Shown piece after piece: positions 33,524 through 42,948 of a DNA stretch of 64,000 nt. The stretch comes from Eubacterium sp. (GTDB lineage Bacteria; Bacillota; Clostridia; Lachnospirales; Lachnospiraceae): contig JAFVAQ010000005.1 of the NCBI GenBank assembly GCA_017480495.1, forward strand, positions 48,072 through 112,071, written 5' to 3'. The translations under genes were made by a program, and so were the position numbers. Positions within the stretch are counted from its first letter, which is position 1. Every line of letters begins with the position of its first letter. Below the pieces are notes generated by a model. The model had not been told where the DNA came from. It was given only the letters and a program-made list of their open reading frames with translations, and made no database searches.

Positions 33524-35971
33524 ATGAGTAGATTTCGCAGAAGTAAATGGCTTAGTGTGGTTATCAGTAGTTTAGTTGTTGTTGGTTCTATGACTGGTTG
33601 TGGACAGGGGGGTTCACAAGGGGATAATTCTAGTTCGAGTGGAACTATGACGGATTCGAGCGCGGCAGTTTCTGTTGATGATATTCTGACTGACGTGATT
33701 GAGATTGAACAATCGGATTCTTATCAGTTTGATGCTGAGGAAATAATGTATCTTTCGGGTGTTAAGGCGACAGCTTATACTCCTGGAACTCAGTATACTC
33801 TTCGTGATTTAGATGGGGATTCAATTTCAGAGCTCCTAATATCTGTCGGTGAAACGATAGGGGTTTATGCTTATGACGAGAGTAATAATCAGGCAAAGAG
33901 CACCACAGAATATGATGACAAGATCGATGAATTATTAGATGATCCTGAGGTGGTCTGGGTAGATTCAGAAAGTCAGTGGGTAGATGGCTCCATTTTCGGG
34001 GTTGCAAAGCAGACGGGTGACCCGGGAGTCAAAACAGATTTTTATACTTCCTCTTGCTACGATTGGTTAACCGATGCTAAGGTGGCAGCTCAAGGTGACT
34101 CCGTAGCTAGAATAGATTCGGAGGAGTCTATTGAAGATAAGATGATAGAAATCTTTAATGACCGTGATAATTATAAGGATGAGGATATTGAACGCATCCG
34201 TAATATATACGATATAGCTACCAATTGGGATAAGCGAAATGAAGAAGGTATTGAGCCTGTTAAGAAGTATTTTGAGGCTATAGAGAGTATAGATAGTATA
34301 TCCGCAATGGATGACTATCTAACTAATCCAGAGCTGGATCCCTTTGTTATGTTTATGACATTTTATATTACTCTTGATGTGAAGGATACATCAGAGTATA
34401 TCGTGAAGCTTCAAGGGGATGAGTTCTCTATTCTTCCAAGAATGTATAACAATGAGGAAGAAGAGGATAGAAAGCTGGACCGTACGGAGTATGATGTGAC
34501 AGCACGTTATGTCCTTGAGCAGGCCGGCTATGCTAGTTCTGATGTAGATAGAATAATGGAGGAGTTCTATGAGATAGAAAATCAGCTCCTTGAGAAGGAC
34601 TGGCCAAGCGAGGAGGAGGATGAATCAGATGAACTTCTGCAAACTATTCCAATAGAGGAAATGGCATCGAAGTGTGAGAACTTCCCGCTGGGCAAGCTTT
34701 TTGAAGCGTATGGCATTTCAGGGGGTAAGGCTACGGTTGAATATCCAGAATACTTAAGAACTCTTGATGCACTTTATACAGAGGAGAATCTGTCTAAGCT
34801 TAAATCCTATGCGTTAGCACATACAGCGTATGAGGCTAGCTCATATCTGGATTTGGATACTAGAAATGCATATTATAATAATATGGCAGAGGAGGCTACT
34901 TCTCAGGACGCTGAAGAGGAATATGGAGCTTCTGCATATACGGAGGAAGCTCTGAATGATCTGTATATGGGAACCTATTTATCAGGAAAGGATATAATGG
35001 GGGTTGCGGCGGAAAATGCTTATATCACAAACTTTGTCGATGATGAGGAGCGAGAGGACATTTCCGAACTTGCAAATGAGATAAAGGATACCTTCCGTGA
35101 GATTCTAGAAAATGAGGAATGGATGTCGGAAGAGGGCAAGAAGGCTGCGATAGCTAAGCTGGATAATATGGAGTTTTCTATACTTAGGCCAGATACGCTT
35201 ATAGATAGTTCGTATCTAGAGGTGGACAAGGATTCAAACTATCTGGATGCTTATGCGACGCTTAAGGTTAACTCTAAGAAACATAGCGGCGAGTTTGTCG
35301 GTAAGGAGAGAGTCAAGGGCGATTGGCGCTATGACCTATTCACGGATGCGATTACAACGGAAGATAATTGCTACTATTATGGTGCGCTTAATCAGTTCTT
35401 TATACTTGATGCATTTATAAATGACAATACTTATAGGCTGGATATGACTCGCGAAGAGAAGCTGGGTACGTTGGGCGAGGTTATAGGACATGAGCTTACT
35501 CATGGATTTGATCCAAATGGTATACAGTATGACAAAGATGGAAATATGGTGGTAACGGATGATAATCCTTATGGCTGGATGCCGGAAGAGGATTATAATG
35601 CATTTATGGATAGGGCAAACAAGCTGTCGGAATATTTCAGTGAGTTTACACCATATCCATATAATAGATGTGATGGGTCCCTATACTGGGGCGAGGCTGC
35701 AGCAGATATAGCTGGAATGTCGATAGGGCTTAAGATTGCATCTAAATATGACGACTTTGATTATGATAAGTATTTCAGAAGTCATGCGGCGCTTTGGGTG
35801 GTACAGACTACACTTATTGTGGAACAGGGAGATATATTTAATGAGCATCCACTATATTATCTCCGAATAAATGCGACCTGCCAGCAATTTGATGAGTTTT
35901 TTGAAACCTATGATATAAAGGAAGGCGACCTGATGTATCTTGCGCCAGAGGATAGAATAAGTATTTGGTAA
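33524..35971 (+). CDS. M13 (neprilysin-like) zinc metallopeptidase lipoprotein
   Basis: The 815-residue protein has a lipoprotein signal ending GSMTGC. A Ser/Gly-rich spacer and an extra region of about 200 residues not typical of M13 enzymes follow, then an M13 peptidase. The catalytic zinc site is VIGHELTHGFD (His656, Glu657, His660), and GEAAADIAG gives the third ligand Glu724 with Asp728. It would be anchored outside the membrane and cut peptides. The C-terminal FEIRINA-type strand (YYLRINATCQQF) is present, so the enzyme seems complete. The response regulator gene follows after 10 bp, implying co-transcription with a two-component system. Confidence 0.88.
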   Translation: MSRFRRSKWLSVVISSLVVVGSMTGCGQGGSQGDNSSSSGTMTDSSAAVSVDDILTDVIEIEQSDSYQFDAEEIMYLSGVKATAYTPGTQYTLRDLDGDSISELLISVGETIGVYAYDESNNQAKSTTEYDDKIDELLDDPEVVWVDSESQWVDGSIFGVAKQTGDPGVKTDFYTSSCYDWLTDAKVAAQGDSVARIDSEESIEDKMIEIFNDRDNYKDEDIERIRNIYDIATNWDKRNEEGIEPVKKYFEAIESIDSISAMDDYLTNPELDPFVMFMTFYITLDVKDTSEYIVKLQGDEFSILPRMYNNEEEEDRKLDRTEYDVTARYVLEQAGYASSDVDRIMEEFYEIENQLLEKDWPSEEEDESDELLQTIPIEEMASKCENFPLGKLFEAYGISGGKATVEYPEYLRTLDALYTEENLSKLKSYALAHTAYEASSYLDLDTRNAYYNNMAEEATSQDAEEEYGASAYTEEALNDLYMGTYLSGKDIMGVAAENAYITNFVDDEEREDISELANEIKDTFREILENEEWMSEEGKKAAIAKLDNMEFSILRPDTLIDSSYLEVDKDSNYLDAYATLKVNSKKHSGEFVGKERVKGDWRYDLFTDAITTEDNCYYYGALNQFFILDAFINDNTYRLDMTREEKLGTLGEVIGHELTHGFDPNGIQYDKDGNMVVTDDNPYGWMPEEDYNAFMDRANKLSEYFSEFTPYPYNRCDGSLYWGEAAADIAGMSIGLKIASKYDDFDYDKYFRSHAALWVVQTTLIVEQGDIFNEHPLYYLRINATCQQFDEFFETYDIKEGDLMYLAPEDRISIW

Positions 35972-35981
35972 AGGAGTTAAT

Positions 35982-36644
35982 ATGTTAGATATACTTATTG
36001 TAGAAGATAATAAGGAAATAGGTGGACTGCTGGAGACGTTTCTCAGAAAAGAGAATTACGTTGTTTCAGTTGCAGAGACCGGCGAGAAGGCAATGAAGCT
36101 TTTTGAGATGTACGGAGCGAAGCTTGTTATCTTGGATCTTATGCTACCAGGCATAGATGGCTTCGCAGTATGTTCTAAGATTCGTGAGACTTCAAATTCA
36201 CATATCCTGATTGCTAGTGCGAAGACAGAAAAGGAAGATAAGCTTAAAGGGCTTAATCTAGGAGCGGACGACTATATTGAGAAGCCTTATGATATAGACA
36301 TCCTTATTGCAAAGATAAATGGAATCTTCAAACGTAAGTATGCTCAGGAGGTCATGATTGAAGGGAATCTGACGCTTAATACAGTGACGGAAAGTCTTCA
36401 GGTGGACGGGAAGGATGTAGTAGTTACCTCCAAGGAATTTGAACTTCTGAAGCTGCTTATTGAGAATAAAGGGGTTACTCTTAAGAAGGAATATCTATTT
36501 AATAACATTTGGGGAAGTGACAGTGAGTCAGAGATACAGACTCTGACAGTTCATATCAAATGGCTTCGTGAGAAGATAGAAGAGGATCCGAAAAAACCTA
36601 AGCATATAATTACAGTTTGGGGCGTTGGATATAGATTTGAGTAG
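35982..36644 (+). CDS. OmpR-family response regulator
   Basis: The 220-residue protein has a receiver domain (ILIVEDNKE, phospho-acceptor Asp52 in LVILDLMLPG, Lys in EKPYD) and a C-terminal winged helix ending TVHIKWLREKIEED and WGVGYRFE. AAAGGAG precedes the start. It is followed 8 bp later by its histidine kinase and preceded by a secreted peptidase. Likely targets are the downstream ABC exporter or the peptidase. Confidence 0.95.
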   Translation: MLDILIVEDNKEIGGLLETFLRKENYVVSVAETGEKAMKLFEMYGAKLVILDLMLPGIDGFAVCSKIRETSNSHILIASAKTEKEDKLKGLNLGADDYIEKPYDIDILIAKINGIFKRKYAQEVMIEGNLTLNTVTESLQVDGKDVVVTSKEFELLKLLIENKGVTLKKEYLFNNIWGSDSESEIQTLTVHIKWLREKIEEDPKKPKHIITVWGVGYRFE

Positions 36645-36652
36645 GATGATGT

Positions 36653-37885
36653 ATGAATAGATTTAAGAAGAATTTAGTGATAATAATCATAATTGAATTA
36701 CTCTTCATTCTCGTGGCAGATGTGGTTTATTTTAGAATGTTTAAGGAACCGACTGCTTTCTATAAAGTGGAGGCAGAGCGACTGGTGCGGGCGATGTCCG
36801 GGGACGTGGGCATGCAGCAAAGTCCTGGTGAGATAAATTTATCAGAATATAAGTCACTAATCAGAGTAAGTGTTTTTGACCCAAATGAAATCTGTAATAA
36901 TGATTATCTGGTTAAGGAAGTAGATGGGGCTTTGTATAGAATAGAATACGAAGTCAAAAGAGATAATAGGCCATTTATAATGATGAATGTGGGGCTAGCG
37001 ATATTCTTTCTGATAACTGTTGGTGTGCTGGCATACATTGGGAGAACAGTTATTCGACCTTTTAATAAGATGTCGGATATGACTGTGAGTCTTGCAAAGG
37101 GTAACTTGTCTACTCCTGTAAAGGAAGAAAAGAGTCGATTCTTCGGCAAGTTCCTTTGGGGCGTTGATATGCTCCGAGAGAATCTAGAAAGCTCAAAAAC
37201 AAAGAATCTCGAATATCAGAAGGAGAAGAAGACGATGCTTCTATCTCTTTCGCATGATATCAAGACTCCGCTATCTGCTATACAGCTTTATACCAAGGCT
37301 ATGCAGGAAGGACTCTATGAGACGGAGGAAAAGAGACAGGAGGCTCTAAGTGGAATCCTTTCCAAGACTGAGGAAATCAAGTCCTACGTAGATGAGATAC
37401 ATAGAGTGTCCCGAGAAGAGTTTATGGAATTTGATGTGAATCCGAGCGAAGTCTATATGTCTGAGGTCATGAATAATATCGAAGTATATTACAATGATAA
37501 GCTCAGTGTTCTTCATACCAAGTTTATAATGGATGAATATGAAGACTGTATACTTTCGGCGGATAAAGATAGACTTATTGAAGTTATTCAGAATCTGATG
37601 GAAAATGCCATCAAGTATGGTGATGGTAAAGAAATTCGGATAAGCTTCAGCGAGGAAGAAGATTGTAAGCTAATAACGGTTTCAAACTCCGGTTGTAGCT
37701 TAGATGAGAAGGAACTGGCGAATCTCTTTGATTCCTTTTATAGAGGATCGAATACAGACGGCATCCAAGGAAATGGACTTGGGCTATATATAGTAAAACA
37801 GCTGATGAAGAGAATGGACGGAGATGCATTTGCAGAGATAGAAGAAGATAGATTTAAGATTACAGTGGTTGTTAGGAAGGCGTAA
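36653..37885 (+). CDS. Sensor histidine kinase
   Basis: The 410-residue protein has a membrane helix at 8-27, a short extracellular domain of about 80 residues, a second helix near 110-130, a HAMP-like linker, HisKA motif LSLSHDIKTPLSAI (His201) and ATPase motifs LMENAIKYG and GNGLGLYIVKQL. It pairs with the regulator just upstream. The small sensor domain suits detection of a peptide or envelope stress. A long perfect hairpin follows and may end the transcript. Confidence 0.94.
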   Translation: MNRFKKNLVIIIIIELLFILVADVVYFRMFKEPTAFYKVEAERLVRAMSGDVGMQQSPGEINLSEYKSLIRVSVFDPNEICNNDYLVKEVDGALYRIEYEVKRDNRPFIMMNVGLAIFFLITVGVLAYIGRTVIRPFNKMSDMTVSLAKGNLSTPVKEEKSRFFGKFLWGVDMLRENLESSKTKNLEYQKEKKTMLLSLSHDIKTPLSAIQLYTKAMQEGLYETEEKRQEALSGILSKTEEIKSYVDEIHRVSREEFMEFDVNPSEVYMSEVMNNIEVYYNDKLSVLHTKFIMDEYEDCILSADKDRLIEVIQNLMENAIKYGDGKEIRISFSEEEDCKLITVSNSGCSLDEKELANLFDSFYRGSNTDGIQGNGLGLYIVKQLMKRMDGDAFAEIEEDRFKITVVVRKA

Positions 37886-37902
37886 TTGAAAAAGTGTATA
37901 TA

Positions 37903-37960
37903 GGTGTGCAAATAGGGACGGTTCTCTTGTGCAAAAGAGAACCGTCCCTATTTGCACACC
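37903..37960. repeat. Perfect 26-bp palindrome (REP-like GGGACGGTTCT hairpin)
   Basis: The left arm 37903-37928 and right arm 37935-37960 are exactly complementary over 26 bp, with loop GTGCAA. The arm contains AATAGGGACGGTTCTC, a motif I recall from repetitive extragenic palindromes in Firmicutes that are linked to IS200-like REP transposases. No transposase is seen nearby. It lacks a T tract, so termination is uncertain. Confidence 0.8.
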
Positions 37961-38058
37961 CCATTTACTCTGATTTTTTGCGTTTAATGATTATTTAATA
38001 ATTGACTTGTTATTATTCAGCCATAAGATGAAAAATAACAAGAAAGGGAAAAAAGGAA

Positions 38059-40464
38059 ATGTTTTTCAAGATATTAAAAAAAGATCTAAAGAGAAATAAG
38101 ACGATGAATGTCATCCTCTTCCTCTTTATTATACTGGCGTCAATCTTTGTAGCCAGCGGTCTTAATAATCTGGTGTCGGTATTAAATGGTACAGATTATT
38201 ATATGGATAAGGCGGGAGTCGGTGATTACAACCTGGTCATTGCTGGAAATGATAAGAAAGAAGTAGAGGATGCATTTAAGAATTCAGAAGCTATAACGAG
38301 CTATAAGATGGATAAGGTACTTTTCTTAGCTGATGGCGTTATAGACAGTAAGGGAAATATGATTGAAACAGATAACAATGCTATTGTTCAATCTTTTGAT
38401 GACTCATCACTTAAAATGTTTGATACTTCAAATGAAGAGGTTAACAGTGTAAAAAAAGGACATATTTATATCACTAGAGACTATATGTCAAGATATGATA
38501 TAGAGACAGGTGATGAGATAACTCTGAAGTTTAAAGATGTTGAACGAAAGCTTGTAGTAGATGGAAAGCTTAAAGATGCATTCCTTGGATCTACATTTAT
38601 GGGTAATGACAGATTTTTAATAAATAAAGAAGATCTTGATTACATTTATGATAATGCAGATACTGAACATTGGGAAGGCTTTATAGTTTATGCCGATACA
38701 AATGATATAGCAAAGGCTAAGTCGGATACAGGTGAAATCGAAGGCATAATGTTCCAGGCCCCAAAGAGCACAATACTTATGACATATGTTCTGGACCTGA
38801 TAGTTGCTTTCGTAGTAATGATACTTAGTGTATGTCTCGTTATTGTTTCTTTCGTAATACTTAAGTTTTCGATTGGTTTTACGATTCAGGACGATTTCCG
38901 TGAGATCGGTGTCATGAAGGCTATAGGTATTAGAAATAGGAAGATAAGAAGCCTCTATATGACAAAATACACAGGAATTGCGTTAGCAGGTTCGGTGATC
39001 GGATGCATTATAAGTTATCCATTTGCAGAAATGCTTATGAAGAGTGTAACCGAAAATATGGTGCTGGGTAATTCCTATGGCAAGCTACTAAACATTGTTG
39101 GCGCCATTCTGGTATTTGGAGTTATTATCGGACTTGCATATTTATCAACAGCAAGAATTAAGAAAGCTACTCCGGTTGATGCCATCAGAAATGGTGAAAC
39201 AGGTGAGAGGTTTAAAAAGAAGAAAGGCTATCGGATAAGTAAGAGCCATGCAAAGAATACTCTTTACCTGGCATGGAACGACATAGTAAGCAGTCCAAAG
39301 AGGTTCCTGAATATAATCATTTCCTTTGGAATATGTTCACTCTTCCTGCTTGTTTTGGCCAATACAACGGCTACTATGGATAGCAATGCATTTATAGATA
39401 CATTTGGTACAAGATCAGACCTCTATATTGATGAGATAGGAGAAAATGCAATCGACTATTCAAGCTTTACAGAGGAAAAGAAAATAGATATTGATACTTT
39501 CATGTATAGAGAAGATGGTAAGGAACTATATGGTAAATTCCAGAAAACAGTTGAGGATAAACTGAAGGAAGAAGGCATGCCGGCACATGCTTTTACGGAA
39601 TGCTTATATCAATATAAAATTATTTATAATGGAGATAGCTATAATTACCGTATGCAGCAGACGGTGGGAAATGTCGACAGAAAAATGAAAACACTTGAAG
39701 GTGAAGTTCCAACTAATAAAAATGAGATAGCTATTGGTAAAGCGATGGCAGATAATCTTGGAATCAAAATTGGTGATACCATAGAAATAGATTTTGTCAA
39801 GTGCAAGGAAAAATGTACCGTAACCGGAATAGTTCAGTCTATGAACAATATGGGAGATGTCATGTTTCTTCATAAGGATGCTCCAACCTCATTTGAATAT
39901 TGCCAGGGCTGCATGAGTACAGTACAGGTCACATTTACAGATAATCCTTCAGAAGAAGAAGTTCAAAATAGAAAAGAAAAGTTGAAGGATATATTAAAGA
40001 CAGACGATATAAAAGATCAGAGAGAATTCTGTGTAGATACAATGAACGCTTTGGATACATTTAAAAGTGTAGAAATGCTTCTTATGGCTATAACAATAGT
40101 TGTAATTATACTAGTTACTATCATGATGGAAAGATCCTTTATTGCAGATGAGAAGAAGCAGATCGCAATACTTAAAGCCGTAGGATTTAGAGATTCAGAT
40201 GTAATCCGCTGGCAGGTTATAAGATTCGGAATACTTGCCATAATCTCAGTTGTGATAGCCATGGCACTGTCCATTCCAGCAACGAACCTTGCTATAAGCC
40301 CGGTATTCGGAATGATGGGAGCTAAAAAGGTTGATTTCGTATATAACTTCATGAGTTTAATACAGTATCCACTTATTATAGTAGCGGTGACTGTAGCGAT
40401 TGCCTGGCTCACAGCCCTCTACAGCAAGACAGTAGAGGCTAGAGATACAGCAAGTATTGAGTAG
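38059..40464 (+). CDS. FtsX/MacB-like ABC transporter permease
   Basis: The 801-residue protein has a first membrane helix, a large extracellular domain (about 40-245), three helices with the FtsX pattern (IQDDFREIGVMKAIGIRNRK between them), then a second half that repeats the design, ending with EKKQIAILKAVGFRDSD and the last two helices. This is the two-times FtsX layout of BceB- and macrolide-exporter-type permeases. AAAGGA precedes the start. The ATPase gene lies 75 bp downstream. The system may export or detoxify antimicrobial peptides under the adjacent two-component system. Confidence 0.88.
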   Translation: MFFKILKKDLKRNKTMNVILFLFIILASIFVASGLNNLVSVLNGTDYYMDKAGVGDYNLVIAGNDKKEVEDAFKNSEAITSYKMDKVLFLADGVIDSKGNMIETDNNAIVQSFDDSSLKMFDTSNEEVNSVKKGHIYITRDYMSRYDIETGDEITLKFKDVERKLVVDGKLKDAFLGSTFMGNDRFLINKEDLDYIYDNADTEHWEGFIVYADTNDIAKAKSDTGEIEGIMFQAPKSTILMTYVLDLIVAFVVMILSVCLVIVSFVILKFSIGFTIQDDFREIGVMKAIGIRNRKIRSLYMTKYTGIALAGSVIGCIISYPFAEMLMKSVTENMVLGNSYGKLLNIVGAILVFGVIIGLAYLSTARIKKATPVDAIRNGETGERFKKKKGYRISKSHAKNTLYLAWNDIVSSPKRFLNIIISFGICSLFLLVLANTTATMDSNAFIDTFGTRSDLYIDEIGENAIDYSSFTEEKKIDIDTFMYREDGKELYGKFQKTVEDKLKEEGMPAHAFTECLYQYKIIYNGDSYNYRMQQTVGNVDRKMKTLEGEVPTNKNEIAIGKAMADNLGIKIGDTIEIDFVKCKEKCTVTGIVQSMNNMGDVMFLHKDAPTSFEYCQGCMSTVQVTFTDNPSEEEVQNRKEKLKDILKTDDIKDQREFCVDTMNALDTFKSVEMLLMAITIVVIILVTIMMERSFIADEKKQIAILKAVGFRDSDVIRWQVIRFGILAIISVVIAMALSIPATNLAISPVFGMMGAKKVDFVYNFMSLIQYPLIIVAVTVAIAWLTALYSKTVEARDTASIE

Positions 40465-40466
40465 GA

Positions 40467-40497
40467 TTGCTGCGCAGGCTCCGAACGAGCGCAGCAA
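40467..40497 (+). promoter_or_regulatory. Hairpin between permease and ATPase genes
   Basis: TTGCTGCG (40467-40474) pairs with CGCAGCAA (40490-40497). There is no T tract, so it more likely affects mRNA processing or stability than termination. Confidence 0.5.
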
Positions 40498-40539
40498 GGC
40501 AGGAATGTAGAAAGATTATATTAAAAAAGGAGAACGAAT

Positions 40540-41298
40540 ATGCCAACAGTATTAGAAGTAAAGGATTTATGCAAAACATATATTACAGATAAGAGACAGA
40601 ATAATGTACTTAAGAACGTAAGCTTTAAGGTAGAAGAGGGAGAGATGGTTGCAATCATGGGGCCATCTGCATCCGGTAAGTCAACCCTTCTCTACAGTGT
40701 ATCCGGTATGGATGCAGCTACAAGTGGAACAGTTCTTTTCAATAATAAGGACATCACAAAGATGAAGAAGAATGAACTTTCTGATATGAGACTTGATGAG
40801 ATGGGCTTCATTTTCCAGCAGATGTTTATGATGAAGAATCTTACAATTCTAGATAACATTTTACTTCCAGGACTTCAGAGCAAGAAGCTGAAGAGAAGCC
40901 GTAGGGAAGTAACAGAGTTCGGCGAGGATCTGATGAGAAAGCTGGGAATTATAGAAGCTGCTGATAATGATATAAATGAAGTATCCGGTGGACAGCTTCA
41001 GCGTGCCTGCATCTGCAGAAGCCTGATAAATAAGCCAAAGGTTGTATTTGCAGACGAGCCTACTGGAGCCCTGAACCGTGCTAACTCCAATGAAGTTATG
41101 GAGGAGCTTACTAAGATTAATAAAGAGGGTACCACAATAATGATGGTAACCCATGATTCTAAGGTTGCAGCGAAATGTTCACGAGTACTTTACATCATTG
41201 ATGGAAATATCGAAGGTGAGTACTACAATGATCCGGAGAAGAGTGACAAGGATAGAGAGAGAGCTTTAAATAACTGGCTGATGGATCTTGGCTGGTAG
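40540..41298 (+). CDS. ABC transporter ATP-binding protein (MacB/LolD type)
   Basis: The 252-residue ATPase has Walker A GPSASGKST, signature EVSGGQLQRACICR and Walker B VVFADEPTGALN, with the FFQQ-type loop FIFQQMFMM. The sequence is typical of partners of FtsX-type permeases, matching the gene upstream. GGAG precedes the ATG. A ten-codon frame after it (41344-41376) has a ribosome site but no visible function. Confidence 0.93.
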   Translation: MPTVLEVKDLCKTYITDKRQNNVLKNVSFKVEEGEMVAIMGPSASGKSTLLYSVSGMDAATSGTVLFNNKDITKMKKNELSDMRLDEMGFIFQQMFMMKNLTILDNILLPGLQSKKLKRSRREVTEFGEDLMRKLGIIEAADNDINEVSGGQLQRACICRSLINKPKVVFADEPTGALNRANSNEVMEELTKINKEGTTIMMVTHDSKVAAKCSRVLYIIDGNIEGEYYNDPEKSDKDRERALNNWLMDLGW

Positions 41299-41413
41299 AT
41301 CTACTTAATATTGATATTTTATTACTTAAGAAAGGGATTTAGTTATGTCAATTGTTGGGGAAAACATAGACACGTGATGGGGCGTAGTGATGAATTTGCA
41401 GAACAACTTGGAA

Positions 41414-41450
41414 AATGAGGCCGGTGGGAATCGTTCCCACTGGCCTCATT
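41414..41450 (-). terminator. Terminator of the decarboxylase operon
   Basis: AATGAGGCCGGTGGGAA (41414-41430) pairs with 41434-41450 with one G-U position; loop TCG. Reading on the minus strand it is followed by TTTTCC, so it ends the oadB-gamma transcript. It could also stop the ABC transcript from the left. Confidence 0.8.
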
Positions 41451-41456
41451 ATCTAC

Positions 41457-41738
41457 CTACAGGTCTTTCGATATTGTGAAGTTGCTATCTGTTTCGAAGA
41501 AGTCTTTCTTCTCACGTTCTTTCATGAGGTCCATGGCAGATTCTTTCTTAACTGATGGATCTACAGTTCCTTCTTCTTGTTCTTCTGGTACCATGTTACC
41601 AGCATCCTTCTTAGGGGCTGTCGCAGCCTTGAGTATATATATTCCGACAATGATAACGATGGTTACTATAAATATTCCGAGTAGTCCGATTCCCATAATA
41701 GGTAGGGAGTTCATAAATGCATCTACATCAATCTTCAT
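41457..41738 (-). CDS. Na+-translocating decarboxylase gamma subunit (OadG-like)
   Basis: The 93-residue protein has one N-terminal membrane helix (PIMGIGLLGIFIVTIVIIVG) and a charged tail, the plan of oxaloacetate decarboxylase gamma subunits. It follows the beta subunit gene by 13 bp on the minus strand. The gamma subunit links the cytosolic alpha subunit to the Na+-pumping beta subunit. No alpha subunit or biotin carrier gene is in the window. Confidence 0.8.
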   Translation of the reverse strand: MKIDVDAFMNSLPIMGIGLLGIFIVTIVIIVGIYILKAATAPKKDAGNMVPEEQEEGTVDPSVKKESAMDLMKEREKKDFFETDSNFTISKDL

Positions 41739-41751
41739 AATTTCAGTCCTC

Positions 41752-42886
41752 CTATCGTGCTATCAGGTTGAGGATCAGACCTCCGGCAATTACAGATGCT
41801 ATCTGACCAGAAACATTAATACCAATTGTGTGAGCAAGGAGGAAGTTTGAACTGTCTTCCTCAAGACCAAGCTTGTGAACAACTCGAGCGGACATAGGGA
41901 ATGCAGATATTCCGGCTGCACCAATCATAGGGTTGATCTTTGTCTTGGCGAAAATATTTATTAGCTTAGCGAAGAGAACTCCACCTGCAGTGTCGAATAT
42001 AAATGCGATGAGTCCAAGGAAGAGTATAAGCAGTGTCTGTGGATTCAGGAAGGCATCTGCTTGCATCTTCTCTGCTATAGTTATTCCCAGGAATAGTGTT
42101 ATAAGGTTCGCCAGGTCTGACTGTGCTGTTTCAGAAAGTGAATCCAGAACACCACATTCTCTGATGAGGTTACCAAACATAAGGAAACCTATAAGTGCTA
42201 CAGCATTAGGAGCAACAAGTCCTGTGAGTATAGTTACGAATATAGGGAAGATGATCTTAGCAGTCTTAGATACATTTCCTGATGTATACTCCATGCGGAT
42301 CTGACGCTCTTTTTTTGTTGTTAGAAGCTTAATGATTGGTGGCTGTACGATAGGTACAAGAGCCATATATGAATAAGCCGCTACGATGATTGCTCCGATA
42401 TATTTGGTTCCAAAATAGTTTGCTACGAAGATGGAGGTTGGTCCATCGGCAGCACCTATTATCGCAATGGAGGCGGCATCTCTAAGTTCGAATCCAAACA
42501 GTGAAGCAAGGCTCAGTGTGAAGAAGATACCGAACTGTGCTGCGGCTCCAAATATCATTAGCTTTGGATTGGAAAGCAGTGGGCCGAAATCGATCATTGC
42601 TCCAATACCTACAAAGAGTAATAGTGGGAAGAGCTCATTTGCGATTCCGCTTTCAAAAAGGATTGAGATAGGTCCTTCTTGAAGTATATCTCCGACCATC
42701 TGGGTGATTGCTCCAGACATTGGTAGGTTAACAAGTATGGTACCGAAACCTATTGGAAGAAGCAGCGTTGGCTCCATTTTTTCTTTTAATAGCGAGGTAT
42801 ATCAGAACAGCTCCGATAACCCACATAATCACTTGCTTATAATCAAGGTTCGTGATATTTGAAAACAGTGATAATAATCCCTCCAT
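41752..42886 (-). pseudogene. Na+-translocating decarboxylase beta subunit, frameshifted (oadB/gcdB-like)
   Basis: The main part (42777 to 41752, 341 residues) begins MEPTLLLPIGFGTILVNLP and carries the conserved AADGPTSIFVANYF and FDTAGGVLFAKL regions of the membrane Na+ pump. The missing N-terminus is upstream in another frame: ATG 42886 with AGGAGA before it, then MEGLLSLFSNITNLDYKQ and one helix ending LIYLAIKRK. The frames meet at an A6 run near 42778-42783; one A fewer would restore a single protein of about 378 residues. No ribosome site precedes MEPTLL. This is a real frameshift, a sequence error or slippage decoding. The partner gamma gene is intact. Confidence 0.8.
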
Positions 42887-42948
42887 GGGTGCTTTCTCCT
42901 TTATACATATAATTCGTAAAACCGTTAACAATTATATCATCTATGGTC

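Noticed and set aside
37903-37960. Reading the 26-bp palindrome simply as a terminator
   Set aside because: There is no U-tract on either side and the arm matches a REP-like core, so a repeat element is the better description.
41344-41376. Ten-codon frame after the ABC ATPase gene
   Set aside because: It has a GAAAGGG site but is too short to support as a gene.
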